A stretch of 64,000 nt of DNA from IMG/VR virus record IMGVR_UViG_3300033571_015173, positions 1 through 64,000 of that record. One strand, written 5' to 3'. Made by a program: the position numbers and the translations under genes. Positions within the stretch are counted from its first letter, which is position 1. Every line of letters starts with the position of its first letter. The DNA comes from a virus. Shown here in pieces: positions 16,012 through 22,609 of this stretch. Under the pieces are notes generated by a model. The model had not been told where the DNA came from. It made no database searches and worked only from the letters and a program-made list of their open reading frames with translations.

Positions 16012-16395
16012 ATGCATACTCCGTATGCGATCGATGAGTACAGAGGTACTATTTCTTCTGCAGAAAGAATAGAACTTCTCGGGCTGGCCTTCATTTTCAA
16101 AATTTTTGGGAGGAGGGGTTTGCCTGGAATGATCTTACTTGTGAGACAACTTCAAACCTGGATTAGAGCTGGAGAAAGTATTGGTGAGTCGCTCGCCTAT
16201 GCTCGCTTATACCTCCCGACAAAAAGAAAAACCCCGCGTGAGGACGAACCCGACCCGTGGGCCAGTACCTTCGGTCACAAGAGGAGGGGTAGGGGGGAGG
16301 ACTCGGAACCCTGGACCACCCGGACCACCCGGACCACCCGGACCACCGGACCACCCGGATCCGATCCAATCTCCCCATCAGACTCGAAGTCTTGA
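16012..16395 (+). CDS. Hypothetical protein with repeat-derived C terminus
   Basis: The first ~70 codons give a plausible protein (ERIELLGLAFIFKIFGRRG, a hydrophobic helix). The last ~50 codons run through a 9-bp tandem repeat (translated TTRTTRTTR) and through two copies of the intergenic two-hairpin element, so that part may not be functional coding sequence. No clear ribosome binding site precedes the ATG. It may be a gene whose 3' end was overwritten by repeats. Confidence 0.4.
   Translation: MHTPYAIDEYRGTISSAERIELLGLAFIFKIFGRRGLPGMILLVRQLQTWIRAGESIGESLAYARLYLPTKRKTPREDEPDPWASTFGHKRRGRGEDSEPWTTRTTRTTRTTGPPGSDPISPSDSKS
16246..16275 (+). promoter_or_regulatory. Two-hairpin element, copy 1
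   Basis: Core GACCCGTGGGCC then TA plus mini-hairpin ACC-TTC-GGT (16267-16275). Unusually, it lies inside the 16012-16395 reading frame. Confidence 0.5.
16313..16358. repeat. 9-bp tandem repeat
   Basis: GGACCACCC is repeated five times, with one unit shortened by a base. One frame reads TTR repeats, another reads collagen-like GPP repeats. Confidence 0.85.
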
Positions 16396-16423
16396 TCCGA
16401 ACCATCGGGCCACTACCTTCGGT
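16381..16423 (+). promoter_or_regulatory. Two-hairpin element, copy 2
   Basis: Contains TTGATCCGAACC, GGGCC and TA plus mini-hairpin ACC-TTC-GGT (16415-16423). The first part, GACTCGAAGTCTTGATCCGA, is shared with copy 3. Confidence 0.6.
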
Positions 16424-16518
16424 CTATAGATAATCATCGGGGGGCTGCACCTTAGTAACCGTCATCATTGCGGGATCGCAGTGAGCCATAGGTTACACCA
16501 TTCCAGCCTCCCTCATCT

Positions 16519-16560
16519 GACTCGAAGTCTTGATCCGATCCACGGGTCATTACCTTCGGT
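16519..16560 (+). promoter_or_regulatory. Two-hairpin element, copy 3
   Basis: GACTCG...CGGGTC forms the outer stem; TTACC-TTC-GGT (mini-hairpin 16552-16560) follows. It lies 50 nt upstream of the gene at 16610. Confidence 0.65.
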
Positions 16561-16609
16561 CTTTAGGTTACGTGTTACGACTCACCACTCACTCAAGGAG
16601 ACCACGGCC

Positions 16610-16933
16610 ATGTCTACCACCACCACCTCGATCTTTCAAACCAACAGCCGGATCGACGGTTTGCTGCCGAATAGTGGACTAGTCTTACTAGTTCATACCG
16701 AAGCTGGCCCTCGCCTTATTGTTCACACCTCGCGTGTGAATCGGTTACTTGCCCTCATCCGGGAGACCTTCCCTGGTTGCCGTTACCAGTGTGTTGACCC
16801 GGAACATGGTAGCCGGAGGATCAATCCGGGCCATGCCAGTTTTAGGTTGACTGGTGACGGTGACCTCGATGCTTTCGAGGATTACCTAGCCAATCTCTCT
16901 GGCAAGGGAGGAATCTGGGTCTACTCTATCTAG
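16610..16933 (+). CDS. Hypothetical soluble protein, 107 aa
   Basis: The start is fixed by the ribosome binding site CAAGGAGACCACGGCC. The protein opens with a Thr/Ser run, then shows an alternating beta pattern (SGLVLLVHTEAGPRLIVHTS) and helix (RVNRLLALIRETFPG), ending GKGGIWVYSI. I do not recognise the family. GC content and codon use are higher than in the virion block, as in the rest of this accessory region. Confidence 0.65.
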   Translation: MSTTTTSIFQTNSRIDGLLPNSGLVLLVHTEAGPRLIVHTSRVNRLLALIRETFPGCRYQCVDPEHGSRRINPGHASFRLTGDGDLDAFEDYLANLSGKGGIWVYSI

Positions 16934-17038
16934 TACCCAGTCCTTTACTGGCGACTTCCGAGGTTACTAAGGAAGTCTAGTCCTACGCTGAGGCTCACAT
17001 CCTATTAGTGGAATAGGCACCCCTCCTATTTTGCGAGT

Positions 17039-17108
17039 CAGGATTTCTGGTGAGCCTCCGCCTTCGTTCGCATACAGGATTTCTGGTGAGCCTCCGCCTT
17101 CCTTCGCA
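17039..17108. repeat. Tandem 34-bp direct repeat
   Basis: Two copies of a unit starting CAGGATTTCTGGTGAGCC and ending CCTTCGTTCGCA or CCTTCCTTCGCA; one mismatch. Confidence 0.85.
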
Positions 17109-17382
17109 ACATTAGATTTCCTTTGCCTTCTTTCGCAGCATCAGACTTGAAATGGTGCATCACTTCATCTGTCTATCGCTTTATAGCGATGGATGGATTT
17201 AGCGATTCATCGATTTACCTATAAAGTCATTGAGATTGTCTTATATGCGGAATTCGCATAACCTAATGCGGAATCAGCATGAGCACCTTTGCGAAGTCTG
17301 ATTTTTCTCTCGGACCCCTTTAAGTGAGCCCGTCGTTGAGGACGTGGGGATTAAGTGATCGCTGATATGGAAGACCTTTTAC

Positions 17383-17439
17383 TAGCTTCTGGCTATCTAA
17401 AGGGTGAACTTCCTTACCACGCCCTTTCAAGGAGAACAC
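17383..17439 (+). promoter_or_regulatory. Hairpin leader family B, copy 1
   Basis: TAGCTTCTGGCTA forms a small hairpin. AGGGTG...CACGCCCT forms a second, directly before TTCAAGGAG and the ATG at 17440. Confidence 0.6.
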
Positions 17440-17670
17440 ATGTCTTCCAAGCAAGTCTTTACGTTGTCTTCGCTGGTAATCGCCTTCCTGACTCTGGTGA
17501 GTATCTTACTTGCCTTAAACCCCGTCGCACGGGGAGTAATTGCGCTCCCTGGATATGAACATGCGGTCTACTTGTGCGGCGAGTCACTCGTGGTAAATGC
17601 TGGTCATGAGAGTGATCCGCAAATCCGTGAGTTAATTCAGCTTGCACATACTGAGTGTGCCAAGTACTAG
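17440..17670 (+). CDS. Small single-span membrane protein, 76 aa
   Basis: One N-terminal hydrophobic segment (VFTLSSLVIAFLTLVSILLA) is followed by a soluble domain with two Cys (YLCGE, HTECAKY*). The start is chosen by AAGGAGAACAC just upstream. The topology would be a membrane anchor or an uncleaved signal. Family unknown. It shares its hairpin leader with three downstream genes, suggesting a co-regulated set. Confidence 0.65.
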   Translation: MSSKQVFTLSSLVIAFLTLVSILLALNPVARGVIALPGYEHAVYLCGESLVVNAGHESDPQIRELIQLAHTECAKY

Positions 17671-17686
17671 AGTTTCCTCTCTACCA

Positions 17687-17751
17687 GCCCTGGTTTGTAT
17701 CATGGCTGGCTACAGGGTAAATTCTTTTTCACACCCTGCTCAAGGAGAATC
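17687..17751 (+). promoter_or_regulatory. Hairpin leader family B, copy 2
   Basis: CCAGCC...GGCTGG stem, then CAGGGT...ACACCCTG stem, then CAAGGAG and the ATG at 17752. Confidence 0.6.
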
Positions 17752-17985
17752 ATGTCTTTACTTTTGAATAGCCTGGTTGCTGAAGGTTGTGCAGCTTACT
17801 ACACAGCGAAGCCATGTCCGTATTCCCACCGTTCAATCGAACGGGAACTATGGAAGCGAGGTTTCGAGCTTGCAGGTCAGGCTTCAATCGCCTCTCGCTG
17901 TGTGGATATTATCTGCGACTCTGTGAAGCAGCTTGAGTATGAGATGACCGATGGAGATGTCGTTGAACTCGACATCCTCTTTTAG
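17752..17985 (+). CDS. Hypothetical protein, 77 aa
   Basis: It is a compact helical protein with four Cys (EGCAAYY, KPCPYSH, SRCVDIICDS) and an acidic C terminus (EMTDGDVVELDILF). It starts after CAAGGAGAATC. The Cys spacing does not match a zinc finger I know. It belongs to the group of four genes with shared hairpin leaders. Confidence 0.65.
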   Translation: MSLLLNSLVAEGCAAYYTAKPCPYSHRSIERELWKRGFELAGQASIASRCVDIICDSVKQLEYEMTDGDVVELDILF

Positions 17986-17994
17986 CTTCTTAAT

Positions 17995-18071
17995 CTGGCT
18001 CTCGGACCACTTAGAGATCCTGCCGTCTGTTGAGGGCGTGAGGATCCGATCCGGGGGCCAGTAACTTCGTT
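17995..18071 (+). promoter_or_regulatory. Two-hairpin element, copy 4 (long form)
   Basis: CTGGCTCTCGG (17995-18005) pairs over 11 bp with CCGGGGGCCAG (18051-18061). The enclosed part has its own GGAT-CCG-ATCC hairpin. Mini-hairpin AAC-TTC-GTT follows at 18063-18071. Confidence 0.7.
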
Positions 18072-18101
18072 CGCAATATCAGGTGTAGGAGAACTCTCTA
18101 C

Positions 18102-18158
18102 TAGCTTCTGGCTATCTAGAGGGTGAACTTCTTTATCACACCCTTTCAAGGAGAACAC
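18102..18158 (+). promoter_or_regulatory. Hairpin leader family B, copy 3
   Basis: Nearly identical to copy 1: TAGCTTCTGGCTA, then AGGGTG...CACACCCT, then TTCAAGGAG before the ATG at 18159. Confidence 0.65.
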
Positions 18159-18437
18159 ATGTCTACTATCACTTCCTTTGCTGGTCATTATTACAGCACC
18201 TTGTTTCAGCTATATGGAACATGGGAGTTCTGGGCAATGCAAATCCCTTTCTTCGTCTTAACCGTGCTTTGCACCGTTAAGTTTTGCGAGGGAGTAAGAG
18301 ATCTGGTGGATTCTTATCACTCCTCCGAGCTGATCGCTTACTACAAAGCGAGAGCCCGCTTCCGGTACAAAGTCCTTTTGTCGGTGAACCTTCTTTACCT
18401 GCTCTTCGGGGTCTTGTACGTGTTTAACCACATGTAG
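18159..18437 (+). CDS. Two-span membrane protein, 92 aa
   Basis: There are two hydrophobic segments (FWAMQIPFFVLTVLCTVKF and VLLSVNLLYLLFGVLYVF) joined by a basic and acidic loop (YHSSELIAYYKARARFRYK). The start is set by AAGGAGAACAC. An inner-membrane protein with short termini is likely. Candidates such as a holin or superinfection factor cannot be told apart from sequence. Confidence 0.65.
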   Translation: MSTITSFAGHYYSTLFQLYGTWEFWAMQIPFFVLTVLCTVKFCEGVRDLVDSYHSSELIAYYKARARFRYKVLLSVNLLYLLFGVLYVFNHM

Positions 18438-18454
18438 CCCCCGTTAGTCCCTCT

Positions 18455-18515
18455 CTACCAGCCTTCGGGCTGGCTACAGGGTGACTTTCTTTATCACACT
18501 CTGCAAGGAGCAATC
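18455..18515 (+). promoter_or_regulatory. Hairpin leader family B, copy 4
   Basis: CCAGCC-TTC-GGGCTGG hairpin, then CAGGGTG...CACACTCTG, then CAAGGAG before the ATG at 18516. Confidence 0.65.
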
Positions 18516-18863
18516 ATGTATTTCTATCAAACACCTGAATATCATCGGGCAATTGTAGATGTTGAAGATACAGACATTTTGAAATCGCTGCGTTACGTCC
18601 GTCAAAGTGGAGAACGGCTAATTTATCGGGTGAGATTCCCGAACCAGCCGTGTCAGTACGAAGACGAGTTGATCTTGACTCTCGACAGGGAGATGCGTCT
18701 CTCTGTTCGGGACATCCGTACTTGGGCGGATGACGGCCAGATTGAGACGAAGATTGTGTCAGTTGAGAAATTGACTCGCAACCTCCCCTATATGGGGAGC
18801 TATGACAAAGCGATTTCGTTGCGATTCCTTGCCTGTGCGCAAGGTTTCGTTGAAGCGGAGTAG
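18516..18863 (+). CDS. Hypothetical protein, 115 aa
   Basis: It is a soluble mixed alpha/beta protein beginning MYFYQTPEYHRAIVDVEDTD with several aromatic and charged beta stretches (ERLIYRVRFPNQP). No recognised motif or membrane segment. It is the fourth gene with a family B leader. Confidence 0.65.
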   Translation: MYFYQTPEYHRAIVDVEDTDILKSLRYVRQSGERLIYRVRFPNQPCQYEDELILTLDREMRLSVRDIRTWADDGQIETKIVSVEKLTRNLPYMGSYDKAISLRFLACAQGFVEAE

Positions 18864-18867
18864 TTTG

Positions 18868-18950
18868 ATCTCTCAGGCTGGGCTTAGTCTAGACTGACTC
18901 TGTATGTGAGTCTAGGCTGATGTGGGTTCGACTCCCACACTGAGTCTTGT
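18868..18950 (+). ncRNA. tRNA-like structure 1 (non-canonical)
   Basis: A perfect T-arm (TGTGGG-TTCGACT-CCCACA, 18921-18939) is preceded by a stem-loop GACTC-TGTATGT-GAGTC. Only about 5 bp of acceptor stem are found (CTCAG with CTGAG) and position 33 is not U. It is probably a degenerate tRNA or tRNA mimic, not a working tRNA. Confidence 0.35.
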
Positions 18951-18971
18951 TTAGTGTTTTGGAGGAAGTTA

Positions 18972-19352
18972 ATGAAGGGCTTTGCTTACGAGCAAGCCTG
19001 CATCGAAGTGCTAATCAAGGCTGGGTTTAAGCCAGTCTCGATTACATCCCAGCAACGGGCTCGACTGGTTTCGCAGTTTGAGCCTAAGTTCAAGAAGGTC
19101 GCCAGTGAAGGTGGTCTTCTTGTCCAGGATCTGTCTGATAGGGACATCCTGGATTATGCTGGGGTCGATTTCGTGGCCACATACAGGGGTTGGCCAATTG
19201 GAATCGACTTCACTTTGAAGTCTGACACTGCTTCAAAGGAGAGATGCGGGAAGCTCATCAAGAAGTGTCTGAGTCTTGACTTCTTTGTTGTCTATAACGG
19301 AGATGTTCAAGATGTCGTTAAGGGCGTTCGCAAGGCTATGGGCTTGCCCTAG
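18972..19352 (+). CDS. PD-(D/E)XK-like nuclease candidate, 126 aa
   Basis: The start at 18972 has GGAGGAAGTTA upstream. The helix EQACIEVLIKAGFKPVSI is followed by YAGVDFVATYRGWPIGIDFT and LKSDTAS. That order (Asp strand, turn, acidic strand ending in Lys) resembles the core of restriction-endonuclease-fold enzymes. The spacing is D-x3-K instead of the usual (D/E)-x-K, so the catalytic assignment is uncertain. It ends in a short strand and helix (DFFVVYNGDVQDVVKGVRKA). Confidence 0.55.
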   Translation: MKGFAYEQACIEVLIKAGFKPVSITSQQRARLVSQFEPKFKKVASEGGLLVQDLSDRDILDYAGVDFVATYRGWPIGIDFTLKSDTASKERCGKLIKKCLSLDFFVVYNGDVQDVVKGVRKAMGLP

Positions 19353-19425
19353 TCTGTGTTCGTCCTGGGGGCTCCCTCTCGATCCTGGAGTCCCCGAATT
19401 GCGTGTCGTTAGTTTAGAGGTCTTT

Positions 19426-19686
19426 ATGGATAAGAACCACTGGCTAGAGGGTGAATGGGGTTTCAATCCCCGACACTACGCTGAAGAGTTGTTGCTACTA
19501 CTGGAGAACGCTCCAGATGGGCAACAGAAGAGGGACGATATAAGATTGTTGTCCATGATTCTCCAGCAAAAGGAGAGTACGTGTCTAGATCCCCCCGAGG
19601 AATGGGACTACGCCTACCACTTGCACTGTCGAGTGGAGAAGGCCATGTTACGCGATACACGCTGGGAAGACTGGAACAAGATTTAG
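19426..19686 (+). CDS. Hypothetical protein, 86 aa
   Basis: The start at 19426 follows TAGAGG. It is a small acidic helical protein (YAEELLLLLENAPDGQQK), Trp-rich at both ends (GEWGF, RWEDWNKI). No family recognised. Confidence 0.55.
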   Translation: MDKNHWLEGEWGFNPRHYAEELLLLLENAPDGQQKRDDIRLLSMILQQKESTCLDPPEEWDYAYHLHCRVEKAMLRDTRWEDWNKI

Positions 19687-19698
19687 TTCCTCTCGTAA

Positions 19699-19743
19699 GC
19701 CCTTAGATCATCCGAATCCGATCCGAGGGCATATAACTTCGTT
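19699..19743 (+). promoter_or_regulatory. Two-hairpin element, copy 5
   Basis: GCCCTTAGAT (19699-19708) pairs with ATCCGAGGGC (19721-19730) at 9 of 10 positions. Mini-hairpin AAC-TTC-GTT lies at 19735-19743. The stem differs from copies 9 and 10 yet still pairs. Confidence 0.75.
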
Positions 19744-19812
19744 CTAGGATTCGGACAAGTAGCCTAAGAACTATAGATGAACCCGGTTTTTAGCCTTAAC
19801 AGTAGGGTTCAG

Positions 19813-19890
19813 TTGCTACATGGGATTGTCTCTATTGACTTCTTCTGTTGGTGGTCATGGAGCATTGAGGTTCGACTCCTCAAGTAGCAG
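19813..19890 (+). ncRNA. tRNA-like structure 2
   Basis: A 7-bp acceptor (TTGCTAC with GTAGCAG, one wobble), a perfect T-arm (TTGAGG-TTCGACT-CCTCAA), a short D-like arm (GGGA-TTG-TCTC) and a weak anticodon-like arm with loop TTCTTCT are visible. CCA is not encoded. The minimal D loop and wobble-rich stem argue against a normal tRNA. Confidence 0.45.
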
Positions 19891-19928
19891 TTGCTGTGTA
19901 AATCCTTTCACAACACAGCGGAGGTTTC

Positions 19929-20615
19929 ATGTTGGTAACTCAAGCTCAAGCTCGGATGATCGATGTCTTTTTCAAGTCTGTCTCTAAGACTTTAGACATC
20001 TCTCTGGAGTGTGCGCGGAGGGATCTTCCATTGGTCTGGAAGGTTGTCTCTACCATTGCCGTTATTAGTGCGGCTGCATCCTACGGAGCTGGATGGGGAA
20101 GTCGCAAGCTACTCCATCGTTTAATGACGTGGATCGACAGTTACGTTCAGTACTGCATGGAGGTTCACATGGAGGTTGACATGAAGGTTGATATGGACGA
20201 TCCCATCCTGGAAGCTCCCGCCCGCGAATGGGAAGAGCAAGAGGTTTGGTGGGACGAGATCAGTTGCGAGGATGAAGACTTCCAGTCCTGTCCTCCCCCT
20301 CCCGAATACCTGCAAGAGATCATCGACTGTGAATATCTTCACCCTGAAGATCATCCCTTCGGTGAGGCGTTGTTGCATCCTGATCCAGTGGTTGAGTTTG
20401 CTGTCGAGCTCTCCATCGGGGAAATGGTTGAAGTTGAGGGAGAAATCCCAGTATTGACAACTCCATCTCCAACCTTCTTTCGGGAGGAGTTAATGGGTTG
20501 TGGATTGCCCTACTTGATTGCGTTGGCTGAAGTTCTTGAAGTCGATGTCAACCAGGTTCCTTACAAAGGATACAGGAAAGCCCCGCTGGTGGAGGCTATC
20601 TTAGCCGCTCAGTAA
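19929..20615 (+). CDS. Membrane-anchored acidic protein with SAP/Rho-N-like end, 228 aa
   Basis: Residues ~37-60 form a hydrophobic segment (VVSTIAVISAAASYGAGWG). It is followed by a small imperfect repeat, MEVHMEVDMKVDMDD, and a long acidic middle. The last ~40 residues (LPYLIALAEVLEVDVNQ, then YRKAPLVEAILAAQ) look like the helix-extended-helix nucleic-acid-binding unit of SAP/Rho-N/HeH domains. It could tether nucleic acid to the membrane, but that is inference. Confidence 0.6.
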   Translation: MLVTQAQARMIDVFFKSVSKTLDISLECARRDLPLVWKVVSTIAVISAAASYGAGWGSRKLLHRLMTWIDSYVQYCMEVHMEVDMKVDMDDPILEAPAREWEEQEVWWDEISCEDEDFQSCPPPPEYLQEIIDCEYLHPEDHPFGEALLHPDPVVEFAVELSIGEMVEVEGEIPVLTTPSPTFFREELMGCGLPYLIALAEVLEVDVNQVPYKGYRKAPLVEAILAAQ

Positions 20616-20625
20616 TCGCTCAATC

Positions 20626-20650
20626 CGAACCGGGGGTCCTTACCTCCGGT
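20626..20650 (+). promoter_or_regulatory. Two-hairpin element, copy 6 (short)
   Basis: AATCCGAACCGGGGGTCC then TTACC-TCC-GGT (mini-hairpin 20642-20650); the loop is TCC rather than TTC. Outer stem not clear. Confidence 0.5.
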
Positions 20651-20690
20651 TGTTTCCTTGTTTGATTGTCGTTTTAGCTGGAGTTTCACT

Positions 20691-20873
20691 ATGAGCTACG
20701 GTCGCCCATTGCGCGAGTATTTTGGAAGGGGTCGCACTCCTTTGCTGGATCCTAAAGTTTGTCACGGTATCGCTCTCTATCATCGGCGCAAGCCTGACGG
20801 TGGAAAAGATGCTCGTCTGCGTTTGGGTTGGGAAATTGCGTTTTTGTCTGCTCCGATGCGCAATTTCCGTTAA
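20691..20873 (+). CDS. Small basic protein, 60 aa
   Basis: The start at 20691 follows GCTGGAG. The product is Arg-rich (MSYGRPLREYFGRGRTP, DARLRLGWEIAF), soluble and possibly nucleic-acid-binding by charge. No family recognised. Confidence 0.55.
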   Translation: MSYGRPLREYFGRGRTPLLDPKVCHGIALYHRRKPDGGKDARLRLGWEIAFLSAPMRNFR

Positions 20874-20880
20874 TTGTTGT

Positions 20881-20916
20881 GGGCCTGAGGATTAATCCAA
20901 TGGCCCTTTTGTTTTC
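20881..20916 (+). terminator. Terminator-like hairpin related to the two-hairpin element
   Basis: GGGCC...GGCCC with inner GGAT...ATCC, followed by TTTTGTTTTC. The stem resembles element copies 9 and 10 (GCCTGAGGAT) but a T-run replaces the mini-hairpin. Confidence 0.65.
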
Positions 20917-20936
20917 TTACTTATTGGAGGTTCATC

Positions 20937-21227
20937 ATGATTCTGTATATTCAGGTTGGGTCTAGAACTCTCAAGGTCTTTGAGGCTGATGGGAAAGTAA
21001 TCAATGCAAAGATCGTTCCTAATTTACCTGGGAATACTACATTTGCGGTATCGGGGTGGGATCTAGTTACTGAACAACAATCATCCTACGCTCATGATTG
21101 TGAGCGGGAGTTCTGGACTCCCAAGGATGAGGCGGAGTATTTGGAGCTGGAGATGGATAGGAACTGCCATTGCGGTTCTGGTCAACCCTGGCATAGTTGC
21201 TCCACTAAAAGCCCTGAGTGTGGATAG
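20937..21227 (+). CDS. SEC-C-like zinc-motif protein, 96 aa
   Basis: The C terminus has CHCGSGQPWHSC followed by a further Cys (PECG), which matches the SEC-C zinc-binding motif (CxCGSG...C) of SecA tails and many small proteins. The N-terminal half is beta-rich (ILYIQVGSRTLKVFEADGK). The start follows GGAGGTTCATC. SEC-C modules mediate protein or nucleic-acid contacts; the partner here is unknown. Confidence 0.7.
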   Translation: MILYIQVGSRTLKVFEADGKVINAKIVPNLPGNTTFAVSGWDLVTEQQSSYAHDCEREFWTPKDEAEYLELEMDRNCHCGSGQPWHSCSTKSPECG

Positions 21228-21233
21228 GAAGCC

Positions 21234-21377
21234 ATGAAAACTTTCTTTGCGATTTTCCGTTTTAATCGCGAGTACAAGAAGGTCCGAGTTGGGCCTCTCT
21301 ATCTCGTTCGTGAAACGGCATTGGAGCATTGCGGTGTCGGATGCTGGGTAGAATCTGTTCCTTACCCACACCCCTAG
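21234..21377 (+). CDS. Small hypothetical protein, 47 aa
   Basis: The gene starts 4 nt after the preceding stop (ATAGGAAGCCATG supplies the ribosome binding site). It encodes MKTFFAIFRFNREYKKVRVG then LYLVRETALEHCGVGCWVES. Two Cys lie close together (CGVGC). It is too short for a family call, but spacing and signal support translation. Confidence 0.5.
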   Translation: MKTFFAIFRFNREYKKVRVGPLYLVRETALEHCGVGCWVESVPYPHP

Positions 21378-21388
21378 TTCATTCGTAT

Positions 21389-21435
21389 GAGCCCAAAGAT
21401 CCTTCGATCCCGATCCAAGGGCTCATAACTTCGTT
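21389..21435 (+). promoter_or_regulatory. Two-hairpin element, copy 7
   Basis: GAGCCC...GGGCTC outer stem enclosing GATCCTTCGATCCCGATCC; mini-hairpin AAC-TTC-GTT at 21427-21435. Near-identical to copy 8. Confidence 0.75.
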
Positions 21436-21467
21436 TTTATTTACCTCAAATTACAAGGAGCATTCGT

Positions 21468-22001
21468 ATGAAGTCCTATAACTTATCCGCTAAGTCTATT
21501 GAAGTCGCTGGAAACGCTCTTTTTGTTATCCAACTGGGAGAGGCTGGTAGGGCAAGGGTTCTGAATTCTATCAAGTGCCCCCTCTATCTGAAGGACGGTG
21601 ACTTTGCAACACCTATCTTCTCAGAGATCAAGGCTAGTGGAGTGGCAACGAAGCCAAGTATCTCCGCAGGTGGAGATGGTGAAGGTTGGCTGGCGAGAAT
21701 CAGCACATTATCCTCCTATGTTAGAGGAGCTGATGGGAACGTCAGTTATGATCCAGCATTCTGCCCCACACCACCAAGGTTACTGGCAAAAGGATCTGGG
21801 GCATTCGGATTGGCTGGGGGAACTGGAAGGTGGGACGATCTCATCGTAGCGGTTGAGGACAACACCATCCTGCGCGTCAAACCTAGCAGGGGAGATGCAT
21901 ATTACCTGTATTTTCAGGAAGATAGAGTGTCTCAGTTGACCCGTGACCAGCTTGAATTATTGGATCTAGAATTCAACCTGGATTCTAGAGTTCGGATCTA
22001 A
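21468..22001 (+). CDS. Hypothetical protein, 177 aa
   Basis: Starts after ACAAGGAGCATTCGT. It is a soluble beta-rich protein (ALFVIQLGEAGRARVLNSIK, ILRVKPSRGDAYYLYFQED) with a Gly-rich middle (GSGAFGLAGGTGRWDD). No known motif. Confidence 0.65.
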   Translation: MKSYNLSAKSIEVAGNALFVIQLGEAGRARVLNSIKCPLYLKDGDFATPIFSEIKASGVATKPSISAGGDGEGWLARISTLSSYVRGADGNVSYDPAFCPTPPRLLAKGSGAFGLAGGTGRWDDLIVAVEDNTILRVKPSRGDAYYLYFQEDRVSQLTRDQLELLDLEFNLDSRVRI

Positions 22002-22007
22002 CTTTAT

Positions 22008-22054
22008 GAGCCCAAAGATCCTTCGATCCCGATCCAAGGGCTTATAACTTCGTT
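22008..22054 (+). promoter_or_regulatory. Two-hairpin element, copy 8
   Basis: Same sequence as copy 7 apart from the last stem bases (GGGCTT); mini-hairpin AAC-TTC-GTT at 22046-22054. Confidence 0.75.
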
Positions 22055-22087
22055 TGCAAATCATAACAACAAATCAGCCGGAGGAAT

Positions 22088-22381
22088 ATGATCAAAGTTA
22101 CTTACGACCAGAAAGACGGGTATGCAATCGCAAATATCGAAATGAGTGAGGTTGTTCGGGCATGTGAGTTGAATATGATTGACCTCTCGCCGACTCCCCC
22201 CTTTAACCAGGGGATCATCGTCAATGGAAGGATAACCACCTGGGTTGCTGGCTTCCTAGTTCACCAGTTCCATCCATATCAATGGGTGGGAATCAATGAT
22301 CCCCGTCTAGGGGGAGGAGTGGTGGTTTCAAGACACCATGCAGATGCTCCCGAGGTGGGGGCAATCTTTGTTTGGGAGTAG
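22088..22381 (+). CDS. Hypothetical protein, 97 aa
   Basis: Starts after CCGGAGGAAT. Beta-rich and Val/Ile/Trp-rich (GIIVNGRITTWVAGFLVHQF, GGGVVVSRHHADAPEVGAI). No membrane segment or recognised family. Confidence 0.6.
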   Translation: MIKVTYDQKDGYAIANIEMSEVVRACELNMIDLSPTPPFNQGIIVNGRITTWVAGFLVHQFHPYQWVGINDPRLGGGVVVSRHHADAPEVGAIFVWE

Positions 22382-22516
22382 GTGTAGACTAACTTCTTCG
22401 GTGTCCATGCACCGTATGCCAACATGGATCCTAATTGAGGCTGGTTTGATGATAATTTGATTGCTGGTTCGCGTTTTTGCCGTTGTACGGGGAACAGAAA
22501 CAACGGTTTTCTATTT

Positions 22517-22577
22517 GGGCTGCGTTCTGGAGAACGAGAGATGAGAGCCTCTCTTGGGTTCAATCCCCTTGCTGCCC
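22517..22577 (+). ncRNA. tRNA-like structure 3, 61 nt
   Basis: Acceptor GGGCTGC with GCTGCCC (6 of 7 paired), a perfect short D-like arm GTTC-TGGA-GAAC, an arm GAGAG-(8 nt)-CTCTC and a TTCAATC T-loop on a 3-bp GGG/CCC stem. No variable loop or linker bases remain, so it is much shorter than a working tRNA. Confidence 0.4.
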
Positions 22578-22609
22578 GCATTGTCCAACGCCACTAAAGG
22601 AGAATTATC

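Larger units (their letters stand above)
16934..17439. other. Gene-free spacer with direct repeats
   Basis: There is no supported gene. The spacer contains two 34-bp direct repeats (17039-17072, 17075-17108), a degenerate third ending near 17134, a palindromic stretch around 17165-17230 (CTATCGCTTTATAGCGAT), and a hairpin leader before 17440. Confidence 0.5.

Noticed and set aside
16181-16429. Collagen-like GPP-repeat protein
   Set aside because: It arises only from reading the 9-bp repeat in a second frame; there is no ribosome binding site and it covers hairpin element copies 1 and 2.
18868-22577. Functional tRNA genes
   Set aside because: Arms are incomplete, linkers or D-loop consensus are missing, and no encoded CCA is seen. 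Kept only as tRNA-like structures with low confidence.
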